Assembly (NCBI GenBank): GCA_017591395.1
Contig: WEDG01007018.1
Span: 47,666 to 111,665, forward strand
Length of the DNA: 64,000 nt
Direction: 5' to 3'
From: Schistocephalus solidus
Lineage: Eukaryota > Platyhelminthes > Cestoda > Diphyllobothriidea > Diphyllobothriidae
Numbering within the stretch: position 1 is the stretch's first letter; each line of letters begins with the position of its first letter. This document shows, piece by piece, positions 34,700 through 46,317 of this stretch. A program made the position numbers and the translations under genes. The notes below the pieces were generated by a model that saw nothing but the letters and a program-made list of their open reading frames with translations, was not told the DNA's origin and searched no databases.

Positions 34700-35620
34700 G
34701 TTATCCGTTTTACGGGCGCATTCGTTGATGCAGTGTTTGACTTTGGTCATGTGACCTTCGGCCACCACCCCGCTTTTCCGTGAGCCTGGGCTCTCGGTTC
34801 CCTGTGCTCGTTTGCTTTATTGGCCCTGGCCGAACTGATCCGAGCCGTGTACGAAGCGCCTGGTAGGCGGGATGTAAGGCTATAGCTCGGTTGAGTGTGC
34901 CAGTCGAGGACCAGCTCTCGAGCACCAATCTGGCCATCTTCTCATTGGCTCGGCCAATCACCCTTGTTTTCTCAAAGGCGAAATCATCGTTCAGCTGTTG
35001 TGCGTGACCATAAACCAAAGACAACTTTTCTTTGCAGTTGATTGCAAGTTGGTGTTCATGCTATCTTGTGCCCAGGTGCTTGCCCGTTTCACCAACATAC
35101 CTTTCATCACAATTTTGGCATGGTATGCTGTAGACCACTGCTGATTGTTCTGTCACTGGTAGCGGGTCTTTGGGCTTCATGACTTGCTGTCTGATAGTGC
35201 ATTCTGGATTATGAGCATTCTGGTTTTATGCAGTCACCTCTGAAACGTTCCTCGCATAGGGGATTGTGAACCAAAACTTTGGCTTCTCTTCATTCGACCG
35301 CTCAAACTGAGGCTTCCTGAGGCATTTGCGGATGAAAGACTTTAGATAACCGTTGGCTGTAAAAAGGGCGAGTAAGTACTCCATCTCATCCTTCTTCCCA
35401 CTGTCGTCGCTGCAGTGTGTTTGGACACGTCGGAAGAGGGTTCTGACACAACTGCGTTTGTGGCCAACAGGGTGGTTGCTTCGGAAATGGAGGATGCGCC
35501 TAGTGTTGGTTGCCTTGCGGTAGACCGTTGTCCTTATCTTCCCGTCTGGCAGCTTGTAACTTGGACGTCAAGGAAGGGCAACTGATTGTTGACTTCTTCC
35601 TCCATGGTAAACTAGATTTC
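34700..35620 (-). pseudogene. PLE linker and GIY-YIG endonuclease
   Basis: After PFLDVQVTSC (about 35,580) come FRRVQTHCSDDSGKKDEMEY (35,425-35,370) and SFIRKCLRKPQFERS. The endonuclease reads YSIPCQNCDERYVGETGKHL then GTRYHEH (about 35,140-35,060), with a C-x2-C pair, YVGETG in place of YIG and the catalytic arginine. The frame 35,024-34,710 then runs open to LTEKRGGGRRSH and QSQTLHQRMRP. It nicks the target DNA. Confidence 0.8.
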
Positions 35621-36425
35621 GGGAAAGATTGGATTCAACAATGCCCTGAAAGCCCGCAAATGACTCCTCTTGATTATGACGAAAGTGTCGTCGACGTATC
35701 TGGCCCAGAACTTCGGTGGGTACGAGCTGAAGACCAGCTGCTCAAGCCTCTGCAAAACTGCTTCGGCAATAGTCCAGACAGAGGCGAGCCCATTGGCGTC
35801 CCCTTCTTTTGCTCGTAGACCTGGCCGTTGAATGTGAAGAACGTCTTAAGACACAGTTCTAGGAGTTCGATGATATGCACTCGTTCGAGTTTTTGGTCGG
35901 TTTCGTTATATTTTTCCTGGAGAAAGCCGTCGATAGTTTCGATAGCCAATGCGGGTGGGATAGAGGTAAATAACCAGATCACGTCAAAGGACACCATCAC
36001 CTCGTCTGCCTCTACTTCAAGATGTTTGATGCGCGTTAAGACCTCGTCAGCTGACTTCACTGTCCACTTTGAATCCTTGGTTAGGAAACAAAGTCGCTGA
36101 TACAACCACTTTGACAGCTCAAAGAATGGGGTGCCACGTAAGGAGACGATGGGGCGTAGGGGCACTCCTGGCTTGTGAACCTTTGGCAGGCCGTAGAAGC
36201 ATGCCATCGCAGAATCAGTGGCTTTTGTGGCCAGCGCTTCTCTTCGCGCGAGAGCTCCCGCCTTCCTCAGCTTGTCGACCGTCTTGTTTATGCTGTTCAC
36301 GAGCTTTGAAGTCACTGGTAGTCGATGGTACATAGGATTCCTTGTCCATCAAGAGGTTACTCAGTTTTGCTCCGTACTCAGATTTGGTACTGAGTACGGG
36401 GACCGTCTCTCCCCCCCTCCCCCTG
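35620..36425 (-). pseudogene. PLE reverse transcriptase
   Basis: Frames read KSEYGAKLSNLLMDKESYVP (36,390 on), VNSINKTVDKLRKAGAL, FYGLPKVHKPGVPLRPIVS, DEVMVSFDVIWLFTSIPPAL, CLKTFFTFNGQVYEQKKGTP with MGSPLSGL, then after a shift ARYVDDTFVII (YVDD at 35,698-35,687). This is the fingers and palm of a PLE RT, related to telomerase RT by family knowledge. At least two frameshifts break it. Confidence 0.85.
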
Positions 36426-36612
36426 TCAGTGCTAGCGCAAAGTAATTTATCACGCTCGAGCGCGTGGGCGGTGCTAATGCTGGTAGGCCAAATGACCGAG
36501 AGAACAGCACGCTGAACGCACAAAATACGAACATCTGCGACGCTGCGGTGGTTGTTAAGCTTGGCCGATGCGTGCTTGGGTCGCAAACGATTACGCTAGC
36601 TGCCACAATGAA

Positions 36613-38057
36613 CAGTTTGTGACCTAACTCGTGTAAAATGACGTAATTTACGAAAGATTGATATTCACTCGCAAACTGACATCAACGCATTAACCAAAGC
36701 TTTGAAATATTTTTGTGAATTTAAAACTTAATGTAAATGTGAAAAGTAATATTATACCATACCGTATCATTTGTGCATATTAAGAGAAGTATCCTTTCGT
36801 CGATTCACTTTATAGGTTTTTCTGGTATTGAATTCCAATTAGTTTCAGATCTTCCCTGAAATACCGGTGAATATTTCACGATGTTCACTGTTTTCAGCCG
36901 ATTGGCAATCAATTTAGATCGTGTTCTGTGTTTATCAAAACCTTCAAAATAAGATATATTTAAAAGCATTTACCGAATTAGTGAGCTTTTGGATATACTT
37001 TCTAATGCAGATGACTATTTGTGTCATATTTGTAGATTCATTCAAACATGAAAACTCCATACCAAGAAGAGTGAACGCCCACAGCAAAAGTTGACAATAA
37101 ATATGCCTAAGATCAACATAAGAACGTTTTATAATAAGTTGCCCGTTTTAAAATCGCATTAATTAGATACTTGGCTGACGAATATACGTGGGATTCACCT
37201 TTTTTTCCCAGGTTAAAGAAAGGTGAAAATGAGAAAGTTTTATCGGTTTTGTGACTTCCCTGAAAATAAGTGATACGTTTTCAGCTGCAGATGAAAGAAC
37301 TTAATTTTCGATTTTATTGGAACGCTTATTGCTACATTTGTTTGCTTAAATGCCCCATTCTAAGACTGCACATACACATCAGAGTATCCGAATATATACT
37401 AAGATTTTGCGAAAACTGCTGACCTTCTGTTCACTGCGTTTCTAAATATCGAATTAGCGGAAACTTCGTTATCCAAAAAAATTATCTTGTCACATACTTC
37501 CTATTTAACATAAGTGTTTCTGTAGTCCATCTCCACAGTATCTTGTATGCATTTGTTAAAGGTCTTAATCTTCACCATAGCAAAACAAAAATATTGATAA
37601 AGAATTCTATTCGTGTGTTTTATAACAAAAACCGTCAGCCACTTGCATAATATAATTTCAAAAGATGAATTCTTTTTTGAAAAATAATGCGATTCCTTAT
37701 ACTTGCCTTACCAAGATTTTTATTGAATTATGGTCAAAATATCCGGTTCCAGAAGAGATTCAGTTGAAAAACCTCTTGTTTATATGAATGGTCTTTTAAA
37801 TCACAATGCATAAAAACTATGGACATTGTTTTGTGATATTAAACAACAAAGGAAATTTTTTGGCTGTCCAGCAACCTCTGAGTTCGCCCACATCCTGTCT
37901 GTTTTCTTTCAATATATAAGACTAAACATGTAATGTTCTTTAATAAAAGGCATGTTGGGTCGCAAATCCACTCAACGAGCAAAAATAACAAGAGAAACTG
38001 TACGCCTAACTATTCACTCCAATTTTGATAACATTACATGAGTTAGGTCACCTACTG
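36613..38057. mobile_element. TA-CAGT TIR element F4 inside the right arm
   Basis: Begins CAGTTTGTGACCTAACTCGTG and ends with the complement of CAGTAGGTGACCTAACTCATG. The interior, 36,850-37,400, matches 5,230-5,900. The mirror copy in the left arm ends at 33,977. No transposase is visible. Confidence 0.7.
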
Positions 38058-38396
38058 TATTTGCTTCTGCTAAAATTGTCTTTTGCTCTCTGCGCTGATG
38101 TGTTTGAGATCATAGTTGCATCCATTTTGCAGACAGCCTCTATTTACCAAAGAATTTGCAAAAATAAACACGTTAAAATCTCTGACAGTGTTTATTATAA
38201 CAAATCAATAATTTCGGAGATTATGAAATATAGGAATTAGAGTTAAGTGTCCAGGGTGTGGATTCTTGTAATCATTTTCGCACTGATTAACTTGATATTC
38301 CTTTGGAATTCATTTACCAGAAGCCGCATGTGACCCACTGAGAAGCAAACCTCCTTACAGCTGCGTCACACAGCTGCAGAAACATCGACCTAGCAC

Positions 38397-39185
38397 GTGT
38401 CGGGTTCTCATCCCGTAACTTTGTATGGAGTGGGCGAGTCCGCTAATTCTCACAGCCTGAAATGTTCCTTCTCCTTTATGAAAACCGAGGAGCAACCCAT
38501 CGGAATGCAGAACGGTTCTTGTCGTCAGAGAATTAGGGGGGGCATCGCTGCTCTCAGCAAGGTCCGATTCCCGGAGGTGTGTGTCAGATGTACCTGGAGC
38601 TGGGCCCGAAGGCACAGCGATACGACGCTGGCATCGCCTTCGCCGTCCAGAATGGCGTCATGTTCGACTGTCGTGCTTGCCGAAGGGTCATCAACGATTG
38701 AATTTTGACCCTGTGCCTGTCTCTTCGGGCTTCAAATTCACCACCATCCTCAGCGTCTGCGCGCCCCCAATGACCAGCCGCGACGAGGCGAAGGACAAAT
38801 TCTCCGAGGATCTGCACGCCATTTTTGAGACTGTGCCGAAGGCAGACAGACTGCTTTTCCTTGGCCACTTCAACGTCGATGTCGGGTAAGACCATAATTC
38901 CCGGGGGTAACGTTCAACCTCCATGATATCGGTGGCTGTAACGACAAGAGCCTCCTATGCGAACCTGCGTTGATCATCGCCTCCTTCTGAACATTACATT
39001 TTTTTGCCTTTCATCACTGAAAGAATCAGCATCGATGCACCCAATATGACCTGCTGGACTGCGTTTTTGTCCATAGGCGAGATCGACAGGATGTGCTGGT
39101 GAAAAAAACGATCTGAGACGCTGATGACGGGACGGATCGTCATCTCGTCTGCTGCGAAACCAGGCTCCGACTGCAACCTCGCAAG
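38397..39185 (+). pseudogene. LINE endonuclease fragment in the right arm
   Basis: Frames contain the SETR-region equivalent near 38,555, RDEAKDKFSEDLHAIFETVP, KADRLLFLGHFNVDVG (GDFN changed to GHFN), a CNDK.LL segment, DHRLLLN.TFF and the terminal TD-H-like region to NQAPTATSQ. It covers most of the APE domain, including a part that LINE copy 1 has lost. Stops occur in every frame. Confidence 0.75.
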
Positions 39186-39410
39186 TTACCTTAAGGTACG
39201 CGAGTGTTGCCGACAGCCGACTTTACCATGTCTGACGTCCTTCTTAAAGACCCACTGCCTCAAAGTCATCAACCGCCACAGTAAGCGCTTTCAGACTCCT
39301 TGACCAGCAGCAACTTGCCCAACTTCCGCCCGGACACGCACACGTGCGTCCAGGTGGTGCGGCTGCCAAAGAGCTACACGTCACTCCACGGCCGATGCAG
39401 CATGCGCCAC
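39186..39410. other. Unassigned, possibly LINE-derived
   Basis: CTCCTTGACCAGCAGCAACT with following text resembles LINE linker sequence, but no frame can be followed. Confidence 0.3.
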
Positions 39411-39710
39411 TAACCGCGACACCCCTCGGCTAATGCAACACACGACAGTTCGACCGTCGTAGTCCGACGATGTCCACCGTATGCTCCATGGGAAAGTTGA
39501 GCAGGGACGGTGACTTGCGCGTGATTTAGTTTAAAGTGATAGTAGACTTGCGCTGCATCTACCGCACTCTCTCCTCCTCCCCCACCTGAGCCCGGTTTCA
39601 AGACAGATTCAAGAAGACCAGAGGCGGGAGAGGACGCAGGTGGCTGGCGCGGCTGGGTCCCCTAAGTCCTAGCCGCCCCTAGGCGTGCCACCACACCTCC
39701 ATGTTCGGCA
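39411..39710 (-). repeat. Composite repeat, B-A copy on the minus strand
   Basis: The complement carries block B (GGTGGACATCGTCGGACTAC, AAACTAAATCACGCGCAAGT) then the end of block A (CTCAGGTGGGGGAGGAGGAG). It is truncated in block A near 39,700. Confidence 0.8.
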
Positions 39711-40129
39711 TTTGTTAGCGGAGCGCAACCCGAATAACGCATGCCGTGCCCTGATGTGGCCCCCGTGTTGGTCCAACGCATCTACCACGTGGCCCGTTTA
39801 GGGAGCACTAATGCAACACACATACACACCAACTGGGACACACTTGAACTTTCTCCTGAAAAAGCAGCTGCAACCACCGTCCCACTCTCTTTCAGGCATG
39901 ACTGGAAGCACTCAACGCTAGCCATGGCTTCGTCAGTGGCCACTGCTGCCTGACACAGCAACTCGGAGTTCTGTGCACACCTACCACCGGTGCTCTCTGC
40001 CGGATGATTGTTGCGCTCGGAGACCAGGTGCCCAGACCGCCAGGTAAGTTGAATACAATTTTATCGAATTTGCCTGTTCACCGTTTTACTTTCAGCCTCT
40101 GAACCTGACACTTAACCCCGAGCAGGGTT

Positions 40130-40400
40130 AACCTACCCCGGCAGGCCACGACTTTTAGGGCGTCATGACAGATTCAAGGGCGTCACATTTATTACAGTGA
40201 GGAATGTGCGGATGCGCCGCGGGTATGGACGCTCTTGTGTCCGTCTCGCTCGCTCGCTCCCTCTCTTCCCTCGTCAGCGCACCAGTCAGCTGATCGAGCT
40301 CGTCAGTCATCTGGCGCTGGGATTGGGTACAGTGCCTGGCTCTGCGGGATGCCTTCACCTAGGCGTGCTGCAAAACTCCCATGTGCTGTAGTAGCCATGG
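40130..40400 (-). repeat. Diverged C-A junction of the composite repeat
   Basis: On the minus strand, CTCACTGTAATAAATGTGAC with the following TGACGCCCTAAAAGTCGTGG resembles the TATA-like junction of the array. The rest is diverged. 39,711-40,130 between the two pieces shows no gene. Confidence 0.45.
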
Positions 40401-40474
40401 CCTAGTCATAGTAATTGTCCCACATGAGCAAACATAAGAGGGCTGGCAGACGTATTGTACGTAGGTTGTGTGAA

Positions 40475-40935
40475 AATACAGTTGGCCCACCTATTTGCGG
40501 TTCAGTATTTGCAGATTCACTCATTCGTGGATATTTTTCGGAGAGCATCTCTAAAATGTTCACCAATTATTTTTTATTCAATTTTCGTAACTAAATACAT
40601 TTTCACTGATAAAAATGATTTACTACTTTGCAAATATTCATATTAAATGTGCGTGCCCGAATACAGGGGTAACTGGATTAGCTTTCACCTTACTAAGAGT
40701 AACAATTATAGGTGTGTTCACTCGTAGAGGTAAGCTATATATATTTTTTAGGCTAAGGTTGTAAGATGACTTTGAAATAATATTAAAGTGGTTTGGGTAT
40801 AGGTGATGTTTAAACATTAAAATAGGCAATTATAACTGTTTTTATATGTGAATTTCACCGATTCTCTCGCGGCTGTAGTCGCTTACCCCCACGAATACGA
40901 GGGATCGACAGCCCCTCATGGTTCCTGCTGTGGCC
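40475..40935. mobile_element. Possible pogo/Tigger-like short element
   Basis: The left side reads TACAGTTGGCCCACCTATTT then GCGG. The right side complement has GTCGATCCCTCGTATTCGTG. These share about two thirds of positions over 20 bases and recall pogo/Tigger termini. There is no ORF. Weak evidence only. Confidence 0.25.
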
Positions 40936-42309
40936 TTACAGTTTGTTCAGATCGAAATTTCATTTCAGAGAACCTTATGACATTTTAAGGGCTTATCCGA
41001 CTGTTCTGAGCAGCAAATTGATCTGAATCTGCTAATGCTAAGACATTGATGTAGTAGATAGTAGATAAATGAGACTCTGAACGCAAGGGTGGTTACGCAG
41101 GTTGTCAATTGCCCAACAGAACCCCACTGATGATCGATCACCCTCTTTTGTACAAGATTTTGGCAAATTACTGACAAATAACTGCGCTGATGAAATAATT
41201 GTGACTTTCAAAACTGCTAAATACGGAACTCGAATGTCGTAAATTCGTTCTTGAATACTGAAATAAGTTCTGTTACCGTATAACCTTGACATTTGTTCAG
41301 GTTTAAAAATATTTATAAGGACAATGAGGTAACAATAAGATGACCCTTTATAACGATCCCTTCCGAAAGCTTACGGCAGGAGTACCTATCTTTTCATAAA
41401 GGGAAGCTCAAGGAACACACTGCCTGAACGACGCCTATCCCCACAATCATCCCGGGAAGTTTCGCTCGAACGGAACTGTTCAGATGTACACAAGAGCAGT
41501 ATTATGAGTTTGGTACTCTACGTCTCTTGTATGGCATGGTAAAGTTACCTTACGACGGCGATTGAAAAGGCAGACATCGGAACTGCTTCAGCAGTCTAAT
41601 CTGAGTCTCGTGTGGAGTGAGATGGGTCGACACCGAGGAGTCTCTCACCGCAGGCCAGATAACCAGTGTCAGCGGAACCATCTTTAATGAGCCCGCAAGG
41701 GCACAAGCAGGTCAGGGACAACGGCGGCAAGAGCGCGAGATGTGAGCATGCGCCTGCAGCCAAACGTCAAAGAGCAAAATATCGATCGGTGTCACGGTGT
41801 CAGCACGCCGAAGCCTGAGCCACACAGGCGCAAGCATTAAACTGGCAAGAGGGGGGGGGGATCCGGCCGCTGTCGCCACGCCTGCTTGGCACACGGGTTG
41901 ACGGTCAAACCGCGAGGCAGCCAGAGGCGAACCTTTCACGCGTTTAAATTTTGCATCTGTCAGGATAGCTATCGGGTTACCCATAGTCCGGTAAGAATGA
42001 AAGCTATACAGTTTGCTAGTGCCGTTATTCCAATGACACGCCTTAGTAAATCCTACCTGTAAAATCTGTAGTCCGCTAAGAGAAAAAGATTCCAACACCC
42101 ATGTATGTGAGTCAATCATCAGCCCGTCGTAACGACCTACACTAATCCTCGCAACTTGGTCTCACAGTCTGATGCTTTTACCGCGGATATCACGTGGTTA
42201 TTGGAGTTCATTTTCAGTGCCGTAGCGTGTTTTTTTCGCGACTGACGGAGATTGTTGGGTGAATTAAAAATTCAAATTAAAGGAACTAACTCGAAATCAT
42301 GGAAGCGGC
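40936..42309. other. No recognisable gene
   Basis: Minus frame 42,119-41,712 (135 codons) is open but shows no domain I recognise. Nothing else is supported. Confidence 0.35.
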
Positions 42310-42631
42310 GGTAGGGATGCCTTTGATGGCCGCCTAAACAGGACACGGGAATAGGAACCGCCCATCCGGCCTAAAATAGTTGACCTTACGGTAAATCTAA
42401 GGAAAAGTAAATATACCCATGCCTTAACGCTAACACTAACCATAACAGTAAACCGCACTGTCCCCTTAATCGTAACCCTAGCCCTGCTCTAAACCTAAAA
42501 CATACAAGTAACACGATAATAAACTTAGCCTTTAGCCTAATAATGACGCCTAACCTCAACTATATCCTTAATCTCAAATTTAAAAATCACCCTGTGTCAT
42601 GTTTAAGGAGGCCATACAAGGCATCCTTACG
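42310..42631 (+). mobile_element. Telomere-like MITE, second complete copy
   Basis: Left terminus GGTAGGGATGCCTTTGATGG and CCGCCTAAACAGGACACGGG; the right terminus is the complement of GTAAGGATGCCTTGTATGGC and CTCCTTAAACATGACACAGG. The interior has CTTAACGCTAACACTAACC, ATCGTAACCCTAGCCCTGC and similar. It aligns with 21,392-21,781 along its length and is about 70 bp shorter. Confidence 0.75.
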
Positions 42632-43658
42632 GAAGGAGCTTTTTTTCGTCCCAAATTAACTTTACGGGCACAGTATGCTGCCAACAACTGAGCCGGCTAT
42701 ATGACCCGTTAAGGTCCAAGGAAGCAGCCATGAAACCGATCATTTATTTACCGCAATAACAAAGTCAGGTGATCGTATACCCTTTAGCATGGAGGAGACT
42801 GCAGCAAAAGCAAGGCACCGCGATCTCCCCACAGTTCGGAATTTTCACAATCTGTTTTGGCTTTTAACGCATTATTGAGAAAAAGGCTGACTCTTAAAAC
42901 CGCAACGCACTGATGCTAGGACTTTGTTAATCATTGTATGTCAACTTTATATATCAAACTGTGGGAATATTTATAGATGGTATCATTAATTTTGTTAACT
43001 AAAATGACTGACACTGTTATTAACATGCACTAAAACCGATAACTTTCCCCAATAAAAAATTAACATTAAACCAAGCCGATGTCTCATATGTAAAAGCACT
43101 TTACCACGAGATAATACTGCCCTCGCCTTTAATACCTCTCGAATTTGACACATACTATTCAAGATTACACACGGAAACGGTTATTCCAAAGTGTAATTGC
43201 CAATGCCCTCAGACCTCAAAGGTCTCCAATTTATTCGCTTCCTTTCTAGCATAGCCACAGCGACCAAACCGCCTTGCCATTTGACTGCTTGCGGCCCGTC
43301 GAAAACGCATCGCCGATCGATAATTTGGACTTCAATGATTGGTCCCAGCTGCACACGGCTCAGGCTCCGGCTCATACCTCGCGCAGAAAACCAACATCAA
43401 CGGTTGCCTCTCGGATTGATTTTTATTTTGTTGACGTCGTCCTCTAAACCACTGGTACTTCCCCGACCGTCTTCCAGACGCTTGATTTCGGAAAGTTCTC
43501 GTGGTCAACTCATCGCACGTTAGCACGTTCAGGTGGGTTTAGGTCTGACAAACAGATCAACGATATCGGTATAGTAGAGGGTGCTCAAGAGCATGCGATG
43601 ATGCTGCTTCACTGAACCGATTACCAGAATTAACTTGCACTTTCCGTTTTACCTTTTA
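42632..43658. other. No recognisable gene
   Basis: An open plus frame at 43,197-43,523 (108 codons) has no recognised motif. The sequence is otherwise AT-rich. Confidence 0.35.
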
Positions 43659-45431
43659 CAGTAGATTCCCCTATCTCATGAAATGTCAACCAAAATTTAA
43701 GATGATAACATGGCACACATTTGAGGTTGTTAATTGTGTTTTTTTGGTGCTGATTTGAGGCGCAAAATACTGCTTTCTAAGGAAGAGTTAATTTTAGTTC
43801 TGTTTATTCAAAGCAAAACTGGGTAAAATGGGGCAAAATCCGACGTTTCTTGATTTCCAGGTGTTTTCCTACGTTATTGCACACTTTGGACCAAAAACTT
43901 TTTGTTTGTGTGCGTTATAATATAAAGGATTATTAATGTAAGCTCGAAAAGTTTTAATATATTTCTTCAGAGAACGGAATATTTGAGCTTGCGTTCACGA
44001 AAAACAGGTAAATGGAGGTATGAGAAATCGCATTGTTTTTCGGAAAAATGAGGACGGATTTAGTTTTAAAAATTCAGTTTTGAACATTTGTAACTTCGTA
44101 TGCCAAAAACGCAGGAATAAAGTTATTTGAGTGTATTTGGTTTTACCACACCGATAATTGGGATTGGAAACAAGCATATACACGAAAAGCTGCCACATGC
44201 CGTCATTTTTCTCTGTCACTCCGTATGCAAAAGATGTCCAGACGATATCTATCTGCAGTTTAATAATTATGAATAACGAAAATTGAAATGGAAAGGGTAG
44301 AAGATTGACAATTCTTCGCAAAATCTTAGGTTTTATTCGGTCTCTCGGTCGTGCATTTGCAAGCTTGGAACTGGGCCGAAAAGTTAGCAAGTATAGCGAA
44401 AAACGCTCCAATAGTAAGAAATAAGTGAGTTCTTTCATTTTCAGCAGACTTTGGATCCCTTATTATTAGCGAAATCCCTATTTTTTCCTTGACTTGATCT
44501 TGGAAAACGGTTGAGTACGCTGACATTCGAAAACGAAATATCTAATTAAAATGTTTTTTAAACAGATAAATTATGACCCGAACGGCCGTCTGCATTAGAA
44601 AGACTGTCTTAGAACTCACTATTTCGGTAACCGCCTTTAAGAAACAACTTATTTTGAAGGTTTTGATAAGCACATACAGCAGAGTCTATATTTATGGGCA
44701 GTAAACAGAAAAAAAAGGAAAAGTATTTACCACAATTTCAAGGACGATCTGAAACTCATAGTGATTCAACACTCGAAATGCTTATGAAGAAATTTAACAA
44801 AAGGCAAGTCCTCTTAATATGCATAAAATGGCGGCTTAACGATTTCACTTAACAATTCTATTTAAATTTATTAGCCACTGTCCGGCCTATCAGAATGTCA
44901 GCTTATTAAATATGTTATTCTTGTGACGTCCCTGTCGACACAATCAAGTGAAATTCTGTTTGCAGTAAACAAACGCATCTTAAACAATGTATAAACGGAA
45001 GGAGAAACCGCCAATTCCCGTGAAACCGTGTTGGAATACATAATCGAAATTTAGGCTGAATGGTAACGGTCATTAGTTCCATTGCCATTAATCTTGAAGA
45101 GTACTACCGTGAAATATACAATAAAGGACTGTTTGCAAAATTAATTCTACTTCTAGTGTTTTACTTACTCGTTTGTTTACATGATCAAGCATTCACTTCA
45201 GGTTAATTAGCTAACCCGACTTTTCACGTTTTTAAAATTTGCAATTTTTCTAAAAACATTAGTATTTCTAAACAACGTAAAATTAATTTTGCAATCAAAT
45301 TATGCCTTCTTTTTAAAAACGGTCGCTTCTTTACTGCTGTGAAACTTTGGGGGACGCAGTGTGGGCTGATTTGGCATAACGCACCCTATCACATGAAATC
45401 CATGAGATGTCATGAGATAGGGCACATACTG
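43659..45431. mobile_element. TA-CAGT TIR element F2
   Basis: Starts CAGTAGATTCCCCTATCTCA after TA and ends with the complement of CAGTATGTGCCCTATCTCAT before TA. Its interior matches the inner element at 4,644-6,484 in reverse, for example 44,440-44,770 against 5,230-5,900. It is about 1.77 kb and has no transposase. Confidence 0.75.
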
Positions 45432-46317
45432 TAGGTTTTTCGTGTTGATTATGATGCCGCTTAATCCAAGATTTTTCTGTCGCAGTGATGCCGGCTTTTG
45501 GAATGACTTCTTTCTGACCACCCGCAAAAAGTATTCTTTGTAAAAAGGCTACTTAAGTAGTATGCAATTTTCTCGTTGCTTCTCAATGCTCTTGAGCATT
45601 CAAATATATTTTACAGTAAACAAGACCAAAAAATATTATAATTTCTTAAAATTATATACTTGAAAAAATGGTAATCTTCTGTTTTTTCTGTTTTTTTTTT
45701 CAATAATTTTGAACACTACGGGCCGTTACACTTGCATTCAAGGTTTCCAAACTATATATTCTCTATACATTTTGTGTAAGGAAAAATAACAAAATTTCTA
45801 CAGTGTTAGTAAGAGGTCATACAGTTCTCATAAAATCATTAAGTGAATTTTTATTATGCTGTATACATTGTAGGCGACATTAATCAATTCTCGGATACGA
45901 TGTATTATGGATGAACATTTCAAGATCTTAAAAAATCTCATGATTTGAAACTTTTTCAAAACCAAAAGAGAACCTTTCTTCAAGTATAACATTTGAGGAA
46001 GACGTAATTTGCTACCAAATTAAAACAACAAAGAATATTTTTGGTCGTGTTTTCTGTAATATATATTTGAATTAATAAGAGCATCGAAAAACAATGAGAA
46101 AATGTTATACTACTCAAGAAGCCCTTTTTATAGAGTAGACTTCTTGTAAGTGATCAGAAAGAAGCCTTTTCAAAAGCCAGCATCATATTTTGAATGAAAT
46201 ATCTTGGGATTTGACTGCTCGCTGATCAATACGAGAACCCTACTTAAGTGAGTTGTTTGAATACAAAGCACATTTTAGAATTTCGGTTTGGCATTTTATC
46301 ACAAAGGGAATCAACTG
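45432..46317. mobile_element. Uninterrupted copy of the outer TIR element (F3)
   Basis: 45,440-45,760 matches 4,280-4,640, and 45,765-46,317 matches 7,809-8,336, with nothing between. The join GGTTTCCAAACTATATATTC-TCTATACATTTTGTG therefore shows the empty site of the inner element. The left terminus is lost where it meets F2. The right terminus is degenerate (ACTG followed by TC). Confidence 0.75.

Larger units (their letters stand above)
34205..36425 (-). mobile_element. Penelope-like element with RT and GIY-YIG (family P2), in the loop
   Basis: Read on the minus strand, the order is N-terminal part, RT, linker, GIY-YIG endonuclease, 3' region with a hammerhead-like motif, a TA tract and an end segment. 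It fills the loop of the inverted repeat from arm to arm. The catalytic YVDD is intact, but frames are shifted, so it is not functional as it stands. The 3' end segment is repeated at 31,527-31,670. Confidence 0.85.
36426..39185 (+). repeat. Right arm of the giant inverted repeat
   Basis: Inner to outer: a ~190-bp segment, the TIR element F4 (36,613-38,057), then the LINE fragment to 39,185. It pairs with 34,184-31,675. It retains about 300 bp that the left arm lost, including the CAGTAGGTGACCTAACTCATG terminus followed by TA at 38,058. Confidence 0.9.

Noticed and set aside
35510..35818. 102-codon plus-strand ORF
   Set aside because: Antisense to the PLE RT and linker.
36361..36606. 81-codon minus ORF MAASVIVCDPSTHRPSL
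   Set aside because: Lies across the arm/PLE boundary and its mirror in the left arm is not conserved as a frame; probably non-coding.
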